Below, one piece after another: positions 54,447 through 63,550 of a DNA stretch of 64,000 nucleotides. Position numbers and translations under genes: made by a program. Position 1 is the stretch's first letter. The number at the start of each line of letters is the position of its first letter. The stretch lies in the NCBI GenBank assembly GCA_019636555.1, contig JAHBXH010000001.1, positions 620,001 through 684,000 on the forward strand. The letters run 5' to 3'. Source of the stretch: Phycisphaeraceae bacterium. GTDB lineage: Bacteria; Planctomycetota; Phycisphaerae; Phycisphaerales; UBA1924. A model generated the notes under the pieces. The model worked only from the letters and a program-made list of their open reading frames with translations, searched no databases and was not told the DNA's origin.

Positions 54447-55067
54447 ATGAGCGACTACAGAAACGACGGACGGGGTGAATCGCGCGGCTACGGCGGTCGC
54501 GGCCGAAGCGGACATGGCGGAGGACATTCCGGACATGGTGGCGGGCGCGACGGCGGGCAACGCCGCGGCATCCCGCTCTCGGAACTCGATCCGACCCTGA
54601 CTTCGATCAGCCACAAGGTGATCGGCTGCGCCCGCGACGTGCACATCGCGCTCGGCGGCGGCTACGACGAATCGACGTACATGACCGCGCTGCAGCAGGA
54701 GATGCGGGCGCAGGGCGTGAACTTCAAACACAATCACTCGATCGCTGTGAAGTACAAGGACCAGGTGGTCGGCCACTCGATCTGCGATCTGTTCATCGAA
54801 GATCGATTCATCGTCGATGTGATGGCGCGCTACGGCGAAGTGTCGGGCGCCGAGCGGTCGGTGCTCCGAGCGCAACTCAAGGCGGCGGATCTCGAACTCG
54901 GGCTGATCATCAACTTCGCGGGCCGGTTGCTGAAAGACGGGCTCGTGCGCGTGCTCAATGTGGACAAGATCAACGCCGCGAAGGGGATCGCGCCGGGCAC
55001 GTACGAGGGCGGCGAAGGCGGTCACGGCGATGATTCGCAGATGTACGACTTCGATGAAAAGGCTTAG
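54447..55067 (+). CDS. GxxExxY protein
   Basis: A 206-residue protein. GGAG seven bases before the ATG supports the start. The first 35 residues are a Gly/His/Arg-rich low-complexity tail (RGYGGRGRSGHGGGHSGHGG). Then comes the GxxExxY domain: GGGYDESTYMTALQQEMRAQ, then HSIAVKYKDQVVGHSICDLF and IEDRFIVDV. The family is a predicted PD-(D/E)XK nuclease, but the place of Glu-x-Lys is IVDVMAR here, so the catalytic lysine seems lost. It lies between two ketosynthase genes. Function unknown. Confidence 0.82.
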   Translation: MSDYRNDGRGESRGYGGRGRSGHGGGHSGHGGGRDGGQRRGIPLSELDPTLTSISHKVIGCARDVHIALGGGYDESTYMTALQQEMRAQGVNFKHNHSIAVKYKDQVVGHSICDLFIEDRFIVDVMARYGEVSGAERSVLRAQLKAADLELGLIINFAGRLLKDGLVRVLNVDKINAAKGIAPGTYEGGEGGHGDDSQMYDFDEKA

Positions 55068-55171
55068 AAGGCACTGGGCACTAGGGACTAGGCACTAGTG
55101 GATCAGAGGTTTCGCGAGAAAGTTCGGTGCTTTGGCTTTCCTAGTGCCGAGTGCCCAATGCCAAGTGCCTT
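55068..55171. repeat. Imperfect inverted repeat between GxxExxY gene and fabF
   Basis: Two 31-base arms (55068-55098 and 55141-55171) pair at 26 of 31 positions around a 42-base spacer. The arms are built from GGCACT(A/G)G-type units. In RNA this would be a long hairpin just before the fabF start codon at 55177. Confidence 0.8.
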
Positions 55172-55176
55172 CCGTT

Positions 55177-56502
55177 ATGAGCAAGCGTGTTGTCATCACC
55201 GGGATGGGTTGGGTCACGCCGCTGGGAAGCGATGTGGATTCGGTCTGGTCGCGCCTGCTCAAAGGCGACAGCGGCATCGGCCGCGTTTCGCACTTTGATG
55301 CGAGCACCTGCGCGACCAACTTCGCTTCGGAAGTGAAGGACTTCGAGCTCGCGCGGTTCGTCGAAGACGTTGCGCCGCACGAGATGGCGAGCATCGGCAC
55401 GCACTACGCGCTCGGCGCCGCGTCGCAGGCGTGGAAGCAATCGGGCCTTGCGGGCGCGGGCGTCAACCGCCGGCGCTTCGGCATCTATCTCGGTTCGGGT
55501 GAGGGCCAGCTCGACTACGACAATTTTCTTGCGTCCAATCTCGCGGGGTGGAGGGTCGATGCGCGAACGGTCGACGGCGGCGATTGGGCCAAGCGCGCTC
55601 TCTCGTCGATGACGGCCGTGCGCGAGACGGAGCAGGAGCCGAACCTGGCGATGAGCCACGTCGCGGCAGAATTCGGCTGCCGGGGCCCGGCGTTCAACTG
55701 CATGACCGCGTGTGCCGCGAGCACGCAGGCGATCGGCGAAGCGTTCGAGATCATCCGGCACGGCGACGCCGACGTGATGTTCGCGGGCGGCAGCCACTCA
55801 ATGATCCACCTGCTCGGGATGACGGGCTTCATCCGCCTCACTGCGATGAGCCAGCGCCGCGACAACCCCCAGAGCGCCGCTCGCCCGTTCGATCAGACGC
55901 GCGACGGTTTCGTGATGGGCGAGGGCGCGGGGATGATCATCCTCGAATCGCTTGAACACGCCAGGAAGCGCGGCGCGAAGATCATCGCCGAACTCGCCGG
56001 TTACGGCAGCACGGCGGACGCTTTTCGGATCACCGATATCCAGCCCGACGGACGCGGCGCGACGGGCGCGATGGCGCAGGCGCTCAAGCAGGCGGGCGTT
56101 TCGCCCCGCGAAACCGGCGCCGACGGCCGGCCACCGGTGCACTACATCTCGGCGCACGGCACCGGCACGAAAGAAAACGACAAGATCGAGACCGCGGCGG
56201 TGAAAACCCTCTTCGGCCCGCTCGCGCCGAAGATCCCGTTCAGCAGCGTCAAGAGCATGCTGGGGCATCTCATCCAGGCCGCGGGCGCGGTCGAACTCAT
56301 CACCTGCATCAAGGCGATCGAAACCGGGATTGTGCCCCCGACGATGAATCTCAAAACGCCCGATCCCGCGTGCGATCTCGATTACGTGCCCAACGCGGCA
56401 CGCGACCTGAACGATCAGGGCGGCGTCGATCTGTGCCTGAGCAATTCGTTCGGCTTCGGCGGGCAGAACGACACGGTGGCGGTGCGGAAGTTCCGCGACT
56501 GA
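55177..56502 (+). CDS. fabF: 3-oxoacyl-ACP synthase II (FabF-type)
   Basis: Condensing enzyme of fatty-acid elongation, 441 residues. All active-site groups are present: Cys179 in MTACAAST, His327 in SAHGTGT, Lys359 and His364 in VKSMLGHLIQAAG. FGFGGQND closes the fold. The ATG begins MSKRVVITGMG. It could equally serve a dedicated lipid or polyketide pathway, since a KS-like partner with altered active site is encoded upstream; no ACP, KR or other fab gene is next to it. The ABC-F gene follows after five bases. Confidence 0.93.
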   Translation: MSKRVVITGMGWVTPLGSDVDSVWSRLLKGDSGIGRVSHFDASTCATNFASEVKDFELARFVEDVAPHEMASIGTHYALGAASQAWKQSGLAGAGVNRRRFGIYLGSGEGQLDYDNFLASNLAGWRVDARTVDGGDWAKRALSSMTAVRETEQEPNLAMSHVAAEFGCRGPAFNCMTACAASTQAIGEAFEIIRHGDADVMFAGGSHSMIHLLGMTGFIRLTAMSQRRDNPQSAARPFDQTRDGFVMGEGAGMIILESLEHARKRGAKIIAELAGYGSTADAFRITDIQPDGRGATGAMAQALKQAGVSPRETGADGRPPVHYISAHGTGTKENDKIETAAVKTLFGPLAPKIPFSSVKSMLGHLIQAAGAVELITCIKAIETGIVPPTMNLKTPDPACDLDYVPNAARDLNDQGGVDLCLSNSFGFGGQNDTVAVRKFRD

Positions 56503-56507
56503 TCGTC

Positions 56508-58427
56508 ATGGCCGTTCTTCTCACCGCACAGAATCTCGCCAAGACCTTCGGAGCCAAGACGCTCTTCGAGGGCATCGGCCTTTCGGTGCACGAGCGCGAG
56601 CGGCTCGCCCTGATCGGGCCCAACGGTTCCGGTAAGTCCACGCTGCTGCGGATTCTCGCGGGCGACAACATCGCGGATGAAGGCGCGGTCACGGTCCGCA
56701 AGGGAGTGCGTGCCGCGTATGTGCCGCAGCGGGATAATTTCAGCGAAGGCGCGACGGTCCACTCCGCCGTCGCCGATGCGCTCAAGGCGGACATGGCCGC
56801 CGGAACACTCGCGCACCTGCACGATGACCACGAAGCCGATCTCGCGGCAGACCTCGTTCTCGATCGCGCCGGTTTCATCGATCTCTCGCAGCCAGTCTCT
56901 TCGCTCTCCGGCGGGCAGCGCAAGCGCCTCGCGATCTCGCGCGAGATCGCGAAAGAGCCCGATATTCTCCTCCTCGATGAACCGACCAACCACCTCGATG
57001 TCGAGGGGATCGAGTGGCTCGAGGGCGTCTTGCGAAGCGGGTCGTTCGCCAGTATCGTCGTCACGCACGACCGCGAGTTTCTCGAAACCATCGCGACGCG
57101 GATCGCCGAATTGTCGCGTCAATATCCGCAAGGCCTCTTCACGATCAATGGGAACTACAGCGAGTTTCTCCGGCGCAAGCAGGAGTTTCTCGACGGACAG
57201 GCGAGACAGGAACAGGCGCTCGCGAATCAGGTGCGTGAAGACCTGCGCTGGCTTGGGCGCGGCGCGCAGGCCCGAAGAACCAAGTCCAAAAGCCGCATCG
57301 ACGCGTCGTACCAGCGGATGGATGAACTCGCCGATCTGCGCGCCCGCAACGCCGCCCCGCGCGCAACCGCGATCGACTGGGAATCGACCGGGCGGATGAC
57401 GCAGAAACTGGTCGTCGCCCGCGCGATCACGAAATCGCTGGGGGGCAAGCGCCTCTTCACCGATCTCGATCTGATTCTGTCGCCAGAGAACGTGCTCGGC
57501 CTGCTCGGCCCCAACGGCTCGGGGAAATCCACGCTCATCAGAGTTCTCACGGGCGAACTCGAGCCCGATCCGCCGACGCCCGAAGCGATCAGGGCCGACG
57601 CGGATGCCGTAAATCTGCCTCCCGGCCTCCCCGCGCCCGGGACGATCAAGCGCGCCGACAAGTTGCGGACGGTCATCTTTTCGCAGCATCGAACCGAGAT
57701 CGACCTCGGCATCACGCTCGCCGAGGCGCTCAGCCCGCACGCCGACGCGGTGATCTATCGCGGCGCCTCGCTCCACATCAACACCTGGGCGCGCAAGTTC
57801 CTCTTCACGACGCAGCAACTCAAACAGCCCGTTCGTGCACTTTCGGGCGGAGAACAGGCACGCATCCACATCGCGCGCCTGATGCTCGAACCGGCCGACG
57901 TGCTCGTGCTCGACGAACCGACCAACGACCTCGATATTCCTTCCCTGGAAGTGCTCGAAGAAAGCCTCGAAGATTTCCCGGGCGCAGTCGTGCTCGTGAC
58001 GCACGATCGCGCCATGCTCGCGCGCCTCTCGACGCACATCGTCGCGCTCGACGGGAAGGGCAACGCCCGCCACTTCACCGAGTATTCGCAGTGGGAGCGG
58101 GCGCACGCCGCGGAAAGAACGGCAATCAAAGCCGAAGCACGGGCCGCGGCGACTCAGAACGCCACTGTTGAAGCAGCCGCAACTTCCGCTCCGGCCGTGC
58201 CCTCAAAGAAAAAACTCAGCTACAAAGAACAGCGCGAGCTTGCGGAGATCGAACCCGAAATCCAGCGCACCGAACAACTCGCGGCCGACCTCGAAAAGCA
58301 GATGAACGACCCGGCCGTCATCGCCGACTACAAGAAATTCGAAGATGTCTCGCGCGCGTTCGCGGCGGCGCAAGCGAAGGTGACGACGCTTTTCGAACGC
58401 TGGCAGGAACTGGACTCACGCCAGTAG
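56508..58427 (+). CDS. ABC-F family ATPase (Uup/EttA-like)
   Basis: A 639-residue protein with two ABC domains and no TM segments, acting on ribosomes or DNA. Domain 1: Walker A GPNGSGKST, signature LSGGQRKR, LLLDEPTNHLD. Domain 2: GPNGSGKST, LSGGEQAR, LVLDEPTNDLD. A linker region (about 240-300) is helical with many Arg/Lys, the P-site contact of ABC-F factors. The C-terminal about 90 residues (KKLSYKEQRELAEIEPEI) form the Uup-type coiled coil. The ATG at 56508 is five bases after the fabF stop. Confidence 0.95.
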   Translation: MAVLLTAQNLAKTFGAKTLFEGIGLSVHERERLALIGPNGSGKSTLLRILAGDNIADEGAVTVRKGVRAAYVPQRDNFSEGATVHSAVADALKADMAAGTLAHLHDDHEADLAADLVLDRAGFIDLSQPVSSLSGGQRKRLAISREIAKEPDILLLDEPTNHLDVEGIEWLEGVLRSGSFASIVVTHDREFLETIATRIAELSRQYPQGLFTINGNYSEFLRRKQEFLDGQARQEQALANQVREDLRWLGRGAQARRTKSKSRIDASYQRMDELADLRARNAAPRATAIDWESTGRMTQKLVVARAITKSLGGKRLFTDLDLILSPENVLGLLGPNGSGKSTLIRVLTGELEPDPPTPEAIRADADAVNLPPGLPAPGTIKRADKLRTVIFSQHRTEIDLGITLAEALSPHADAVIYRGASLHINTWARKFLFTTQQLKQPVRALSGGEQARIHIARLMLEPADVLVLDEPTNDLDIPSLEVLEESLEDFPGAVVLVTHDRAMLARLSTHIVALDGKGNARHFTEYSQWERAHAAERTAIKAEARAAATQNATVEAAATSAPAVPSKKKLSYKEQRELAEIEPEIQRTEQLAADLEKQMNDPAVIADYKKFEDVSRAFAAAQAKVTTLFERWQELDSRQ

Positions 58428-58430
58428 CGC

Positions 58431-59560
58431 CTACCACGTTCCCGTCGCCGGGCTCGTATTCACCTCGTTTTCAACAACTGCCAGGCTCGGCAGCTTGCCC
58501 ACCATGTCCGCCCGACGTGGCACGTCCCATCCGAAGAGCCCGCCCCGCGTCCAGCGGTACCAGCCCGCGGCGTACGTCGCGCTCTTGGCGCCGTTGCCGA
58601 GCGCGCCGAACACATCCGCCTGCTTGGTGTGTGCAAACCGCGTCGTCATGCCGTTCCGCGTCGTCCGCGACTTGGCGAACCAGCCGGGATTGGTCGAATC
58701 GGTTCGGTAGTAACGCACCGAGCCGTCGTGAAAAAGCAGATCCTGACCTGCGGTCGGATCGGCGTAGTAGCGGGTCTGCCCGTTGTGTCTCGCGTAGTCA
58801 TCGGACAGGAAGACCTTGTTCGCAGGAAACTTCACGTCCGTTGCGAGCTTCGGGCCAAACGAGTCGCGGATGGTCAAGTCACCATCAACGCTCCAGAGAT
58901 CGGCGTTGTCGGGTGTCTGCGAGGGAACAGGCGCCCATTGCATCTGCCCGTTGAGATTCATTGCTCTGTACGTTCGGCTGGGACTCCATTGATACACATC
59001 CCAGCGATACGAACTAGAAAAAATCCATCGCCAGAATGTGGGGGAACCGTCGCCGCCGTTGGCTGGAAGCGGACTGTAAATGCCGTTGAGATATTGCTGG
59101 CGTGTCCAATCTTCCGGGCAAACAAGAAAACTCGCAGGAACTCACACGGTGCCGCTCTTGAGCGGAACATTGAGGTAGTCGAGCAACGCGGCGTGCGCGT
59201 TCAGAATCTGCGGTATCCAGTTTTGCGGAATGGGAGCCTCTACGGGCGTCAGGTTGGCCAGTCGCCGGTAGATGAGGACAGCTTGGTACGACTGAGCGTC
59301 AGAGTCGGTCTTCAAATACGAGCCGGGCTGCTCTGGATTGGGTATCCCCCCTTCCATTCGAGTGCCCACATCCGTCCCGCATGATCGTTGATGTAGCTTC
59401 CGCTCACCGCCGAGATGTACCGGTAGTTCCCGATGCAGACTTGGCGCCCGGAGTCCATCCGCACCTGAGAAAGCGCGGGGACCGCGATCGCGCCCAGCAG
59501 CGCCACCGCCGCGGTCGCAAAGACAACATCACGCAGAGCAAAGCCGTTGCACTTCTTCAT
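58431..59560 (-). pseudogene. Prepilin-like exported protein, degraded copy
   Basis: A broken copy of the gene at 59839-60933. The start MKKCNGFALRDVVFATAAVA is a prepilin-type N-terminus. Near 59346 a run of six G (seven needed) shifts the frame inside WALEWKGGIPNPE. Further on, an in-frame TGA at about 59142 follows YLNVPLKSGTV. Beyond it the frame is open and aligns with the intact copy to the end (FLVCPEDW ... GWYRWTRGGLFGWDVP ... NEVNTSPATGTW). Two separate lesions argue for a pseudogene rather than one sequencing error. Confidence 0.8.
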
Positions 59561-59838
59561 ACACGATACCCCATGGCCCACGAATTCGAATCTCGACCCG
59601 CCGCAATCCCGTTCGAGCCGACGAGCGGAAATGGTTCCTCGAACTCTCTTCGCACGCACAAAATTATCGCGAATACTTGGCGCGTTCTTCGCACGCGCAC
59701 GCGCGACAAGCTTCGTCGAGCCGAAGCCGCGGCGATCGCGTCGTGGCAGCCCTCAAAAGCCCAATGCGTCATAACCCGGCTCAGACCTTGGAGCAATCCG
59801 GAGAATTTGCAATCAATTCTTCCTGACTCCCGGACGAG

Positions 59839-60933
59839 TCACCAGGCACCCGTCGCGGCGCTCGTGTCCACCTCGTTCTCAACGACGCTCGCGCTCGGCA
59901 ACTTGCCGACCGTGCTCGAAAGCCGCGGCACATCCCAGCCGTAGAGCCCGCCCCGCGTCCAGCGGTACCAGCCGGCCTGGAACTGAGCTTGCGAAGCTCC
60001 GTTGTCCAGTCCGCCCCAGAAGTCGGCTTTTTTGCTGTGAAAAAAACGAGATGTCATGCTGCCGCGGCGACTTGCGGACGACGGATCCCATCCCGGATTG
60101 GTGCTGTCAGTTCGAAAGTACCGAACGGAACTGTCGTAGAAAAGCAAATCTTGCCCTGCAGTCTGATACGCGTAGTAGCGGGGCTTACCGTTGTGGCGCG
60201 CGTAATCGTCAGACATGAATACCTTGCTCGCGGGAAAACGAACCTCGCTCGTCTGTTTCGGTCCGTTCACATTTCTGACGGTCGAATCTCCGTTGACCAT
60301 CCATGTAGAGATGTCAGCAGCGTTCGGATACCACATGGGCGTCTTCACTGATTGTCCGAGCGGGTTTGTCGCCGTTGTCTGTCGGCTGGGTCCCCAGTGA
60401 TACGTGCTCTGCACATACGAAGTCGTGAAGAGTGATCGCCAACTTAGCGATGCGGCCTGAAGTTTGGTGTAATCCCCGTCGAGGATGCGTTGGCGAGGAC
60501 CATCTTCGGGACAAACATAGAAACCCGCTGGCAATCCAAGATTGACGTAGTCGAGAAGCGCGACATGCGAAAACAGGAGGGAGGCCACCCACCCCGACGG
60601 AACAGGAGATTCTTGAGCGCTCAACTTCGCCAAACGACGAAGCACAATCACGGCTTCGTAGTTTTGTGCTTCGGTATCCGAAGCAAAGTAGTTTGTTGGC
60701 ATCAACGGATTCTGCATCCCCGCCTTCCAACTCAGCGCCCACATGTTTCCGGCATGATCGTTCTCATAGCTGGACGAAGCTTCAGCGATGAACCGGTAAT
60801 TCCCGATGCACGCCTGGCGCGCCGAATCCATCCGCACCTGCGAGAGCGTCGGCACCGCGAGCACGCACAGAGTCCCGACGACCGCGACACCGACAAGCAC
60901 ATCCCGGATGGCAAAGCCCGCACGATTGATCAA
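59839..60933 (-). CDS. Prepilin-like exported protein (planctomycete H-X9-DG related)
   Basis: A 364-residue protein. GGAGG (60939-60943 on the other strand) is five bases before a TTG start at 60933. The N-terminus INRAGFAIRDVLVGVAVVGT looks like a type IV prepilin: basic leader, Gly-Phe cleavage point and a long hydrophobic helix, with Asp instead of Glu at mature position 5. The rest has the family's C-terminal block QDLLFYDSSVRYFRTDS and GWDVP. Planctomycetes carry many such proteins, secreted by type II-like systems; the role is unknown. The paralogue downstream is degraded. Confidence 0.82.
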   Translation of the reverse strand: MINRAGFAIRDVLVGVAVVGTLCVLAVPTLSQVRMDSARQACIGNYRFIAEASSSYENDHAGNMWALSWKAGMQNPLMPTNYFASDTEAQNYEAVIVLRRLAKLSAQESPVPSGWVASLLFSHVALLDYVNLGLPAGFYVCPEDGPRQRILDGDYTKLQAASLSWRSLFTTSYVQSTYHWGPSRQTTATNPLGQSVKTPMWYPNAADISTWMVNGDSTVRNVNGPKQTSEVRFPASKVFMSDDYARHNGKPRYYAYQTAGQDLLFYDSSVRYFRTDSTNPGWDPSSASRRGSMTSRFFHSKKADFWGGLDNGASQAQFQAGWYRWTRGGLYGWDVPRLSSTVGKLPSASVVENEVDTSAATGAW

Positions 60934-60943
60934 CTAGTCCTCC
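60934..60943 (-). promoter_or_regulatory. Shine-Dalgarno selecting a TTG start
   Basis: On the minus strand GGAGG (60943-60939) is five bases before the TTG at 60933. It supports TTG as the start of the prepilin-like gene. Confidence 0.65.
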
Positions 60944-61028
60944 CAGCCCGCGCACTCTGAATCGGTGCGGCAGGCCATTCTACAAAAACGCCCTCCCAAC
61001 TGCAATGCGCGATTACTTCGCACAGACC

Positions 61029-61463
61029 CTAGTGCAATTGTGCACTTCCGAGCAGGCCGTAGATCAGCACGCTCAGCACGATGACCGTCACCACGACGTA
61101 CATCCAATCGCGCCGAAATAAAAACGCCACCAGCGTGAAGAACACCCGCGCCACCGGAGTCAGAATCAGCAGCACGACGCCGAGCTGCATGAGTGCCGCG
61201 CCGTCAAGCCGGAAAGCGCTTTGGAACACCGAGAAAACGCTGCCGTGCGCCGACGGCTCGAACGTGCGGAAGTCCAGTTTCTTCCCGTAGTCCGCGCTCA
61301 GATAGACCGCCCCGCCGATGCAGAGCACGACCGCCGCGAGCGCAGTTCCGGCTGTGAGCAGCGTCGCGAGCGAGGCCTCGAGATCGTGCTTGTGCAGCGG
61401 TGCGCCGCCGCTCGCCGGTTTCTGCGCGGCCGATCCTGCAGCGTTGTTCGTCGCATCCGTCAT
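61029..61463 (-). CDS. DUF1634 membrane protein
   Basis: A 144-residue membrane protein with three TM helices: LLTAGTALAAVVLCIGGAVY, MQLGVVLLILTPVARVFFTL and WMYVVVTVIVLSVLIYGLL. DUF1634 proteins are regularly encoded next to TauE/SafE exporters, as here, with seven bases between the exporter stop and this ATG. Probably an accessory subunit of the exporter; no direct functional evidence. Confidence 0.9.
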   Translation of the reverse strand: MTDATNNAAGSAAQKPASGGAPLHKHDLEASLATLLTAGTALAAVVLCIGGAVYLSADYGKKLDFRTFEPSAHGSVFSVFQSAFRLDGAALMQLGVVLLILTPVARVFFTLVAFLFRRDWMYVVVTVIVLSVLIYGLLGSAQLH

Positions 61464-61470
61464 CGTTTCA

Positions 61471-62337
61471 CTACAGAGAATTGCTCAACACCCGCCGCAA
61501 CAACTCGATCCCCGCGAACACGACCACGCCCGCAAAGACATACCGCAGCGCCTTCGTTTGAATATGGGGCAGCACGCGCGCGCCCGCGAGCGAGCCGATC
61601 AACGCGCCGAGTGCCACCGGCGCCGCGATCGCCGGTTGAATCTGCCCGCGCTGCAGATAGATCCCCGCGCTTGCCGCGGCCGTCACGCCGATCATGAAAT
61701 TGCTCGTCGTCGTGCTCACCTTGAACGGAAGGCGCATCAGCCGATCCATCGCGAAGACCTTGACGATGCCGCTGCCGATCCCGACGAGCGCGCTCAGCAG
61801 CCCCGCGAAAAACATGATCACGCCCCCCGCCGGCACGTGATGCACCCGGTACGCGACCATGCCCTCCTTCGTCGGGTACGTCGAATCCAAACGGAACTTC
61901 CGCGAGATCGCGTCGGGTTCGGCATCCGGAGGCAAAGGCTTCGGCGGACGCAGGGTCGAATACGCGCTCCAGAACAGCGCCACCACAAAGACGCTCGCGA
62001 TCGTGTTCTTGCTGACGACCTGCGCGATGATCGCCCCGACAATCGCGCCCGTCACCGTCGCGACCTCCAGCAGAATCCCCACGCGGATATTCGTGTATCC
62101 CTCGCGAACGTACGCCGCGGCAGCGCCAGAGCTCGTCGCGATCACCGCCACCAGCGACGCACCGACCGCGAAACGCAGATCAACCCCGAACAGCAGCACC
62201 AGGATCGGCACGATCACCACGCCCCCGCCCAGGCCCGTGAGCGCGCCGAGAAAGCCGGCGCCCAGCGACGAGCAAAGCAGGAGCAGGATGAACGAGAGCG
62301 CGGTCACAAGGAGCGAGCATACGAAAGTTTTCTTCAA
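61471..62337 (-). CDS. TauE/SafE-family sulfite or organosulfonate exporter
   Basis: A polytopic inner-membrane transporter with two repeated halves, the TauE/SafE architecture: GAGFLGALTGLGGGVVIVPI in the first and FAGLLSALVGIGSGIVKVFA in the second carry the paired G-x-G loops. Members export sulfite, sulfoacetate or thiosulfate-type anions. The start is unclear: TTG at 62337 leaves room for the divergent promoter; the frame is open to a TTG at 62391. The DUF1634 partner follows. Substrate here is not known. Confidence 0.87.
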   Translation of the reverse strand: MKKTFVCSLLVTALSFILLLLCSSLGAGFLGALTGLGGGVVIVPILVLLFGVDLRFAVGASLVAVIATSSGAAAAYVREGYTNIRVGILLEVATVTGAIVGAIIAQVVSKNTIASVFVVALFWSAYSTLRPPKPLPPDAEPDAISRKFRLDSTYPTKEGMVAYRVHHVPAGGVIMFFAGLLSALVGIGSGIVKVFAMDRLMRLPFKVSTTTSNFMIGVTAAASAGIYLQRGQIQPAIAAPVALGALIGSLAGARVLPHIQTKALRYVFAGVVVFAGIELLRRVLSNSL

Positions 62338-62402
62338 ACTTCCCGCTCGATCTCCCGCTGCATCGGCTCTTGCCCTTGCCGGTAGGCTCAATGGAAAGCT
62401 GC

Positions 62403-62414
62403 GGAGGATCTATG
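62403..62414 (+). promoter_or_regulatory. Ribosome binding site of the Tat aldo/keto reductase
   Basis: GGAGG at 62403-62407 is four bases before the ATG at 62412 and excludes the upstream in-frame start at 62370. Confidence 0.65.
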
Positions 62415-63470
62415 CGCGAACTCTCACGCCGTACTCTGTTGGCCGCCGCCGGTGGTTTGGCGGCAGGGCTTGTCCAAAGCCGCGGTTGGGCCGCGAGGGG
62501 CGAGCCTCAAGCGCCGAAAGAGGAGAGTTCCGAAATGAAGCCAGTCAAAATCGAGCACCGCGCGTTCGGCAACACGGGGTTGAACGTTGCCGTGCTCGGA
62601 TTCGGCGGCAGCGAGATCGGCTACGAGCGCACCGACGAGGCCGTCGTCACACGATTGCTCAACGCGGCGCTCGACGCGGGCCTCAACGTCGTGGACACCG
62701 CCGAGTGCTACATCAACTCGGAAGAGCAGATCGCGCGGGCGATCGGCCACCGGCGCAAGGACTTCTACCTCTTCACCAAGTGCGGGCACTGGGTCGAAGA
62801 CGGAAGAGACAAAGAGTGGGGCTGGACCAAGGATGGCGTGCTCGCTTCCATCGAGCGAAGCCTTCGCCGCCTGAAAACCGACTACGTCGAACTCGTTCAG
62901 CTCCACTCGTGTCCGAAGGAAGTGCTGCAGAAGAGCAACTGCATCGAAGGACTCGAGGCAGCGAAGAAAGCCGGGAAGACGCGATTCATCGGCTATTCCG
63001 GCGATCGCCAGGATGCGCTCTACGCCGTTGAATGCGGGCGCTTCGACACGCTGCAGACATCGGTGAACATCGCCGATCAGGAATGCATCGAACTCTTTTT
63101 GCCGCAAGCGAAAGAACGCAACATGGGCGTGATCGCCAAGCGCCCGATCGCCAATGCCGCGTGGCGACACGACCAGGATCCGCACGACTACGGCTCGGTC
63201 TATTGGCAGCGCCTCCAGAAACTGCAATACCCGTTCGCGACCGGCGACGCACGCAGCAAGCAAGGGCCTGATGGCCCGGTCGGCGTCGCGCTGCGGTTTA
63301 CCTTGCAGCAGCCGGGTGTGCACGTCGCGATCGTCGGAACCAGCAAGCCCGAGCGCTGGTCGCAGAACGCGGCACTCACGCAGCCCGGCCCGCTCTCGCC
63401 CGATCAACTCAAGGCGATCCGAGATCGATGGAAAGCCGTCGCGCTCGCCGACTGGGGCGGCATGACCTGA
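62412..63470 (+). CDS. Tat-exported aldo/keto reductase
   Basis: A 352-residue AKR. The N-terminus MRELSRRTLLAAAGGLAAGL is a twin-arginine signal, so the enzyme is exported folded with its cofactor. The tetrad is recognisable: VVDTAECYINSEEQ (Asp, Tyr), LFTKCGHW (Lys) and LVQLHSC (His). It differs from the cytoplasmic AKR at 18585-19625. Exported AKRs are frequent in planctomycetes; substrate unknown. The following DNA-polymerase gene is on the opposite strand. Confidence 0.92.
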   Translation: MRELSRRTLLAAAGGLAAGLVQSRGWAARGEPQAPKEESSEMKPVKIEHRAFGNTGLNVAVLGFGGSEIGYERTDEAVVTRLLNAALDAGLNVVDTAECYINSEEQIARAIGHRRKDFYLFTKCGHWVEDGRDKEWGWTKDGVLASIERSLRRLKTDYVELVQLHSCPKEVLQKSNCIEGLEAAKKAGKTRFIGYSGDRQDALYAVECGRFDTLQTSVNIADQECIELFLPQAKERNMGVIAKRPIANAAWRHDQDPHDYGSVYWQRLQKLQYPFATGDARSKQGPDGPVGVALRFTLQQPGVHVAIVGTSKPERWSQNAALTQPGPLSPDQLKAIRDRWKAVALADWGGMT

Positions 63471-63550
63471 AGAGGTCGTGTGTCCGCGCATCCTGCGTCA
63501 GATACTCTCTATCGACTCAGGACTCAGGACCAAGCACACAGGATTCTTCC

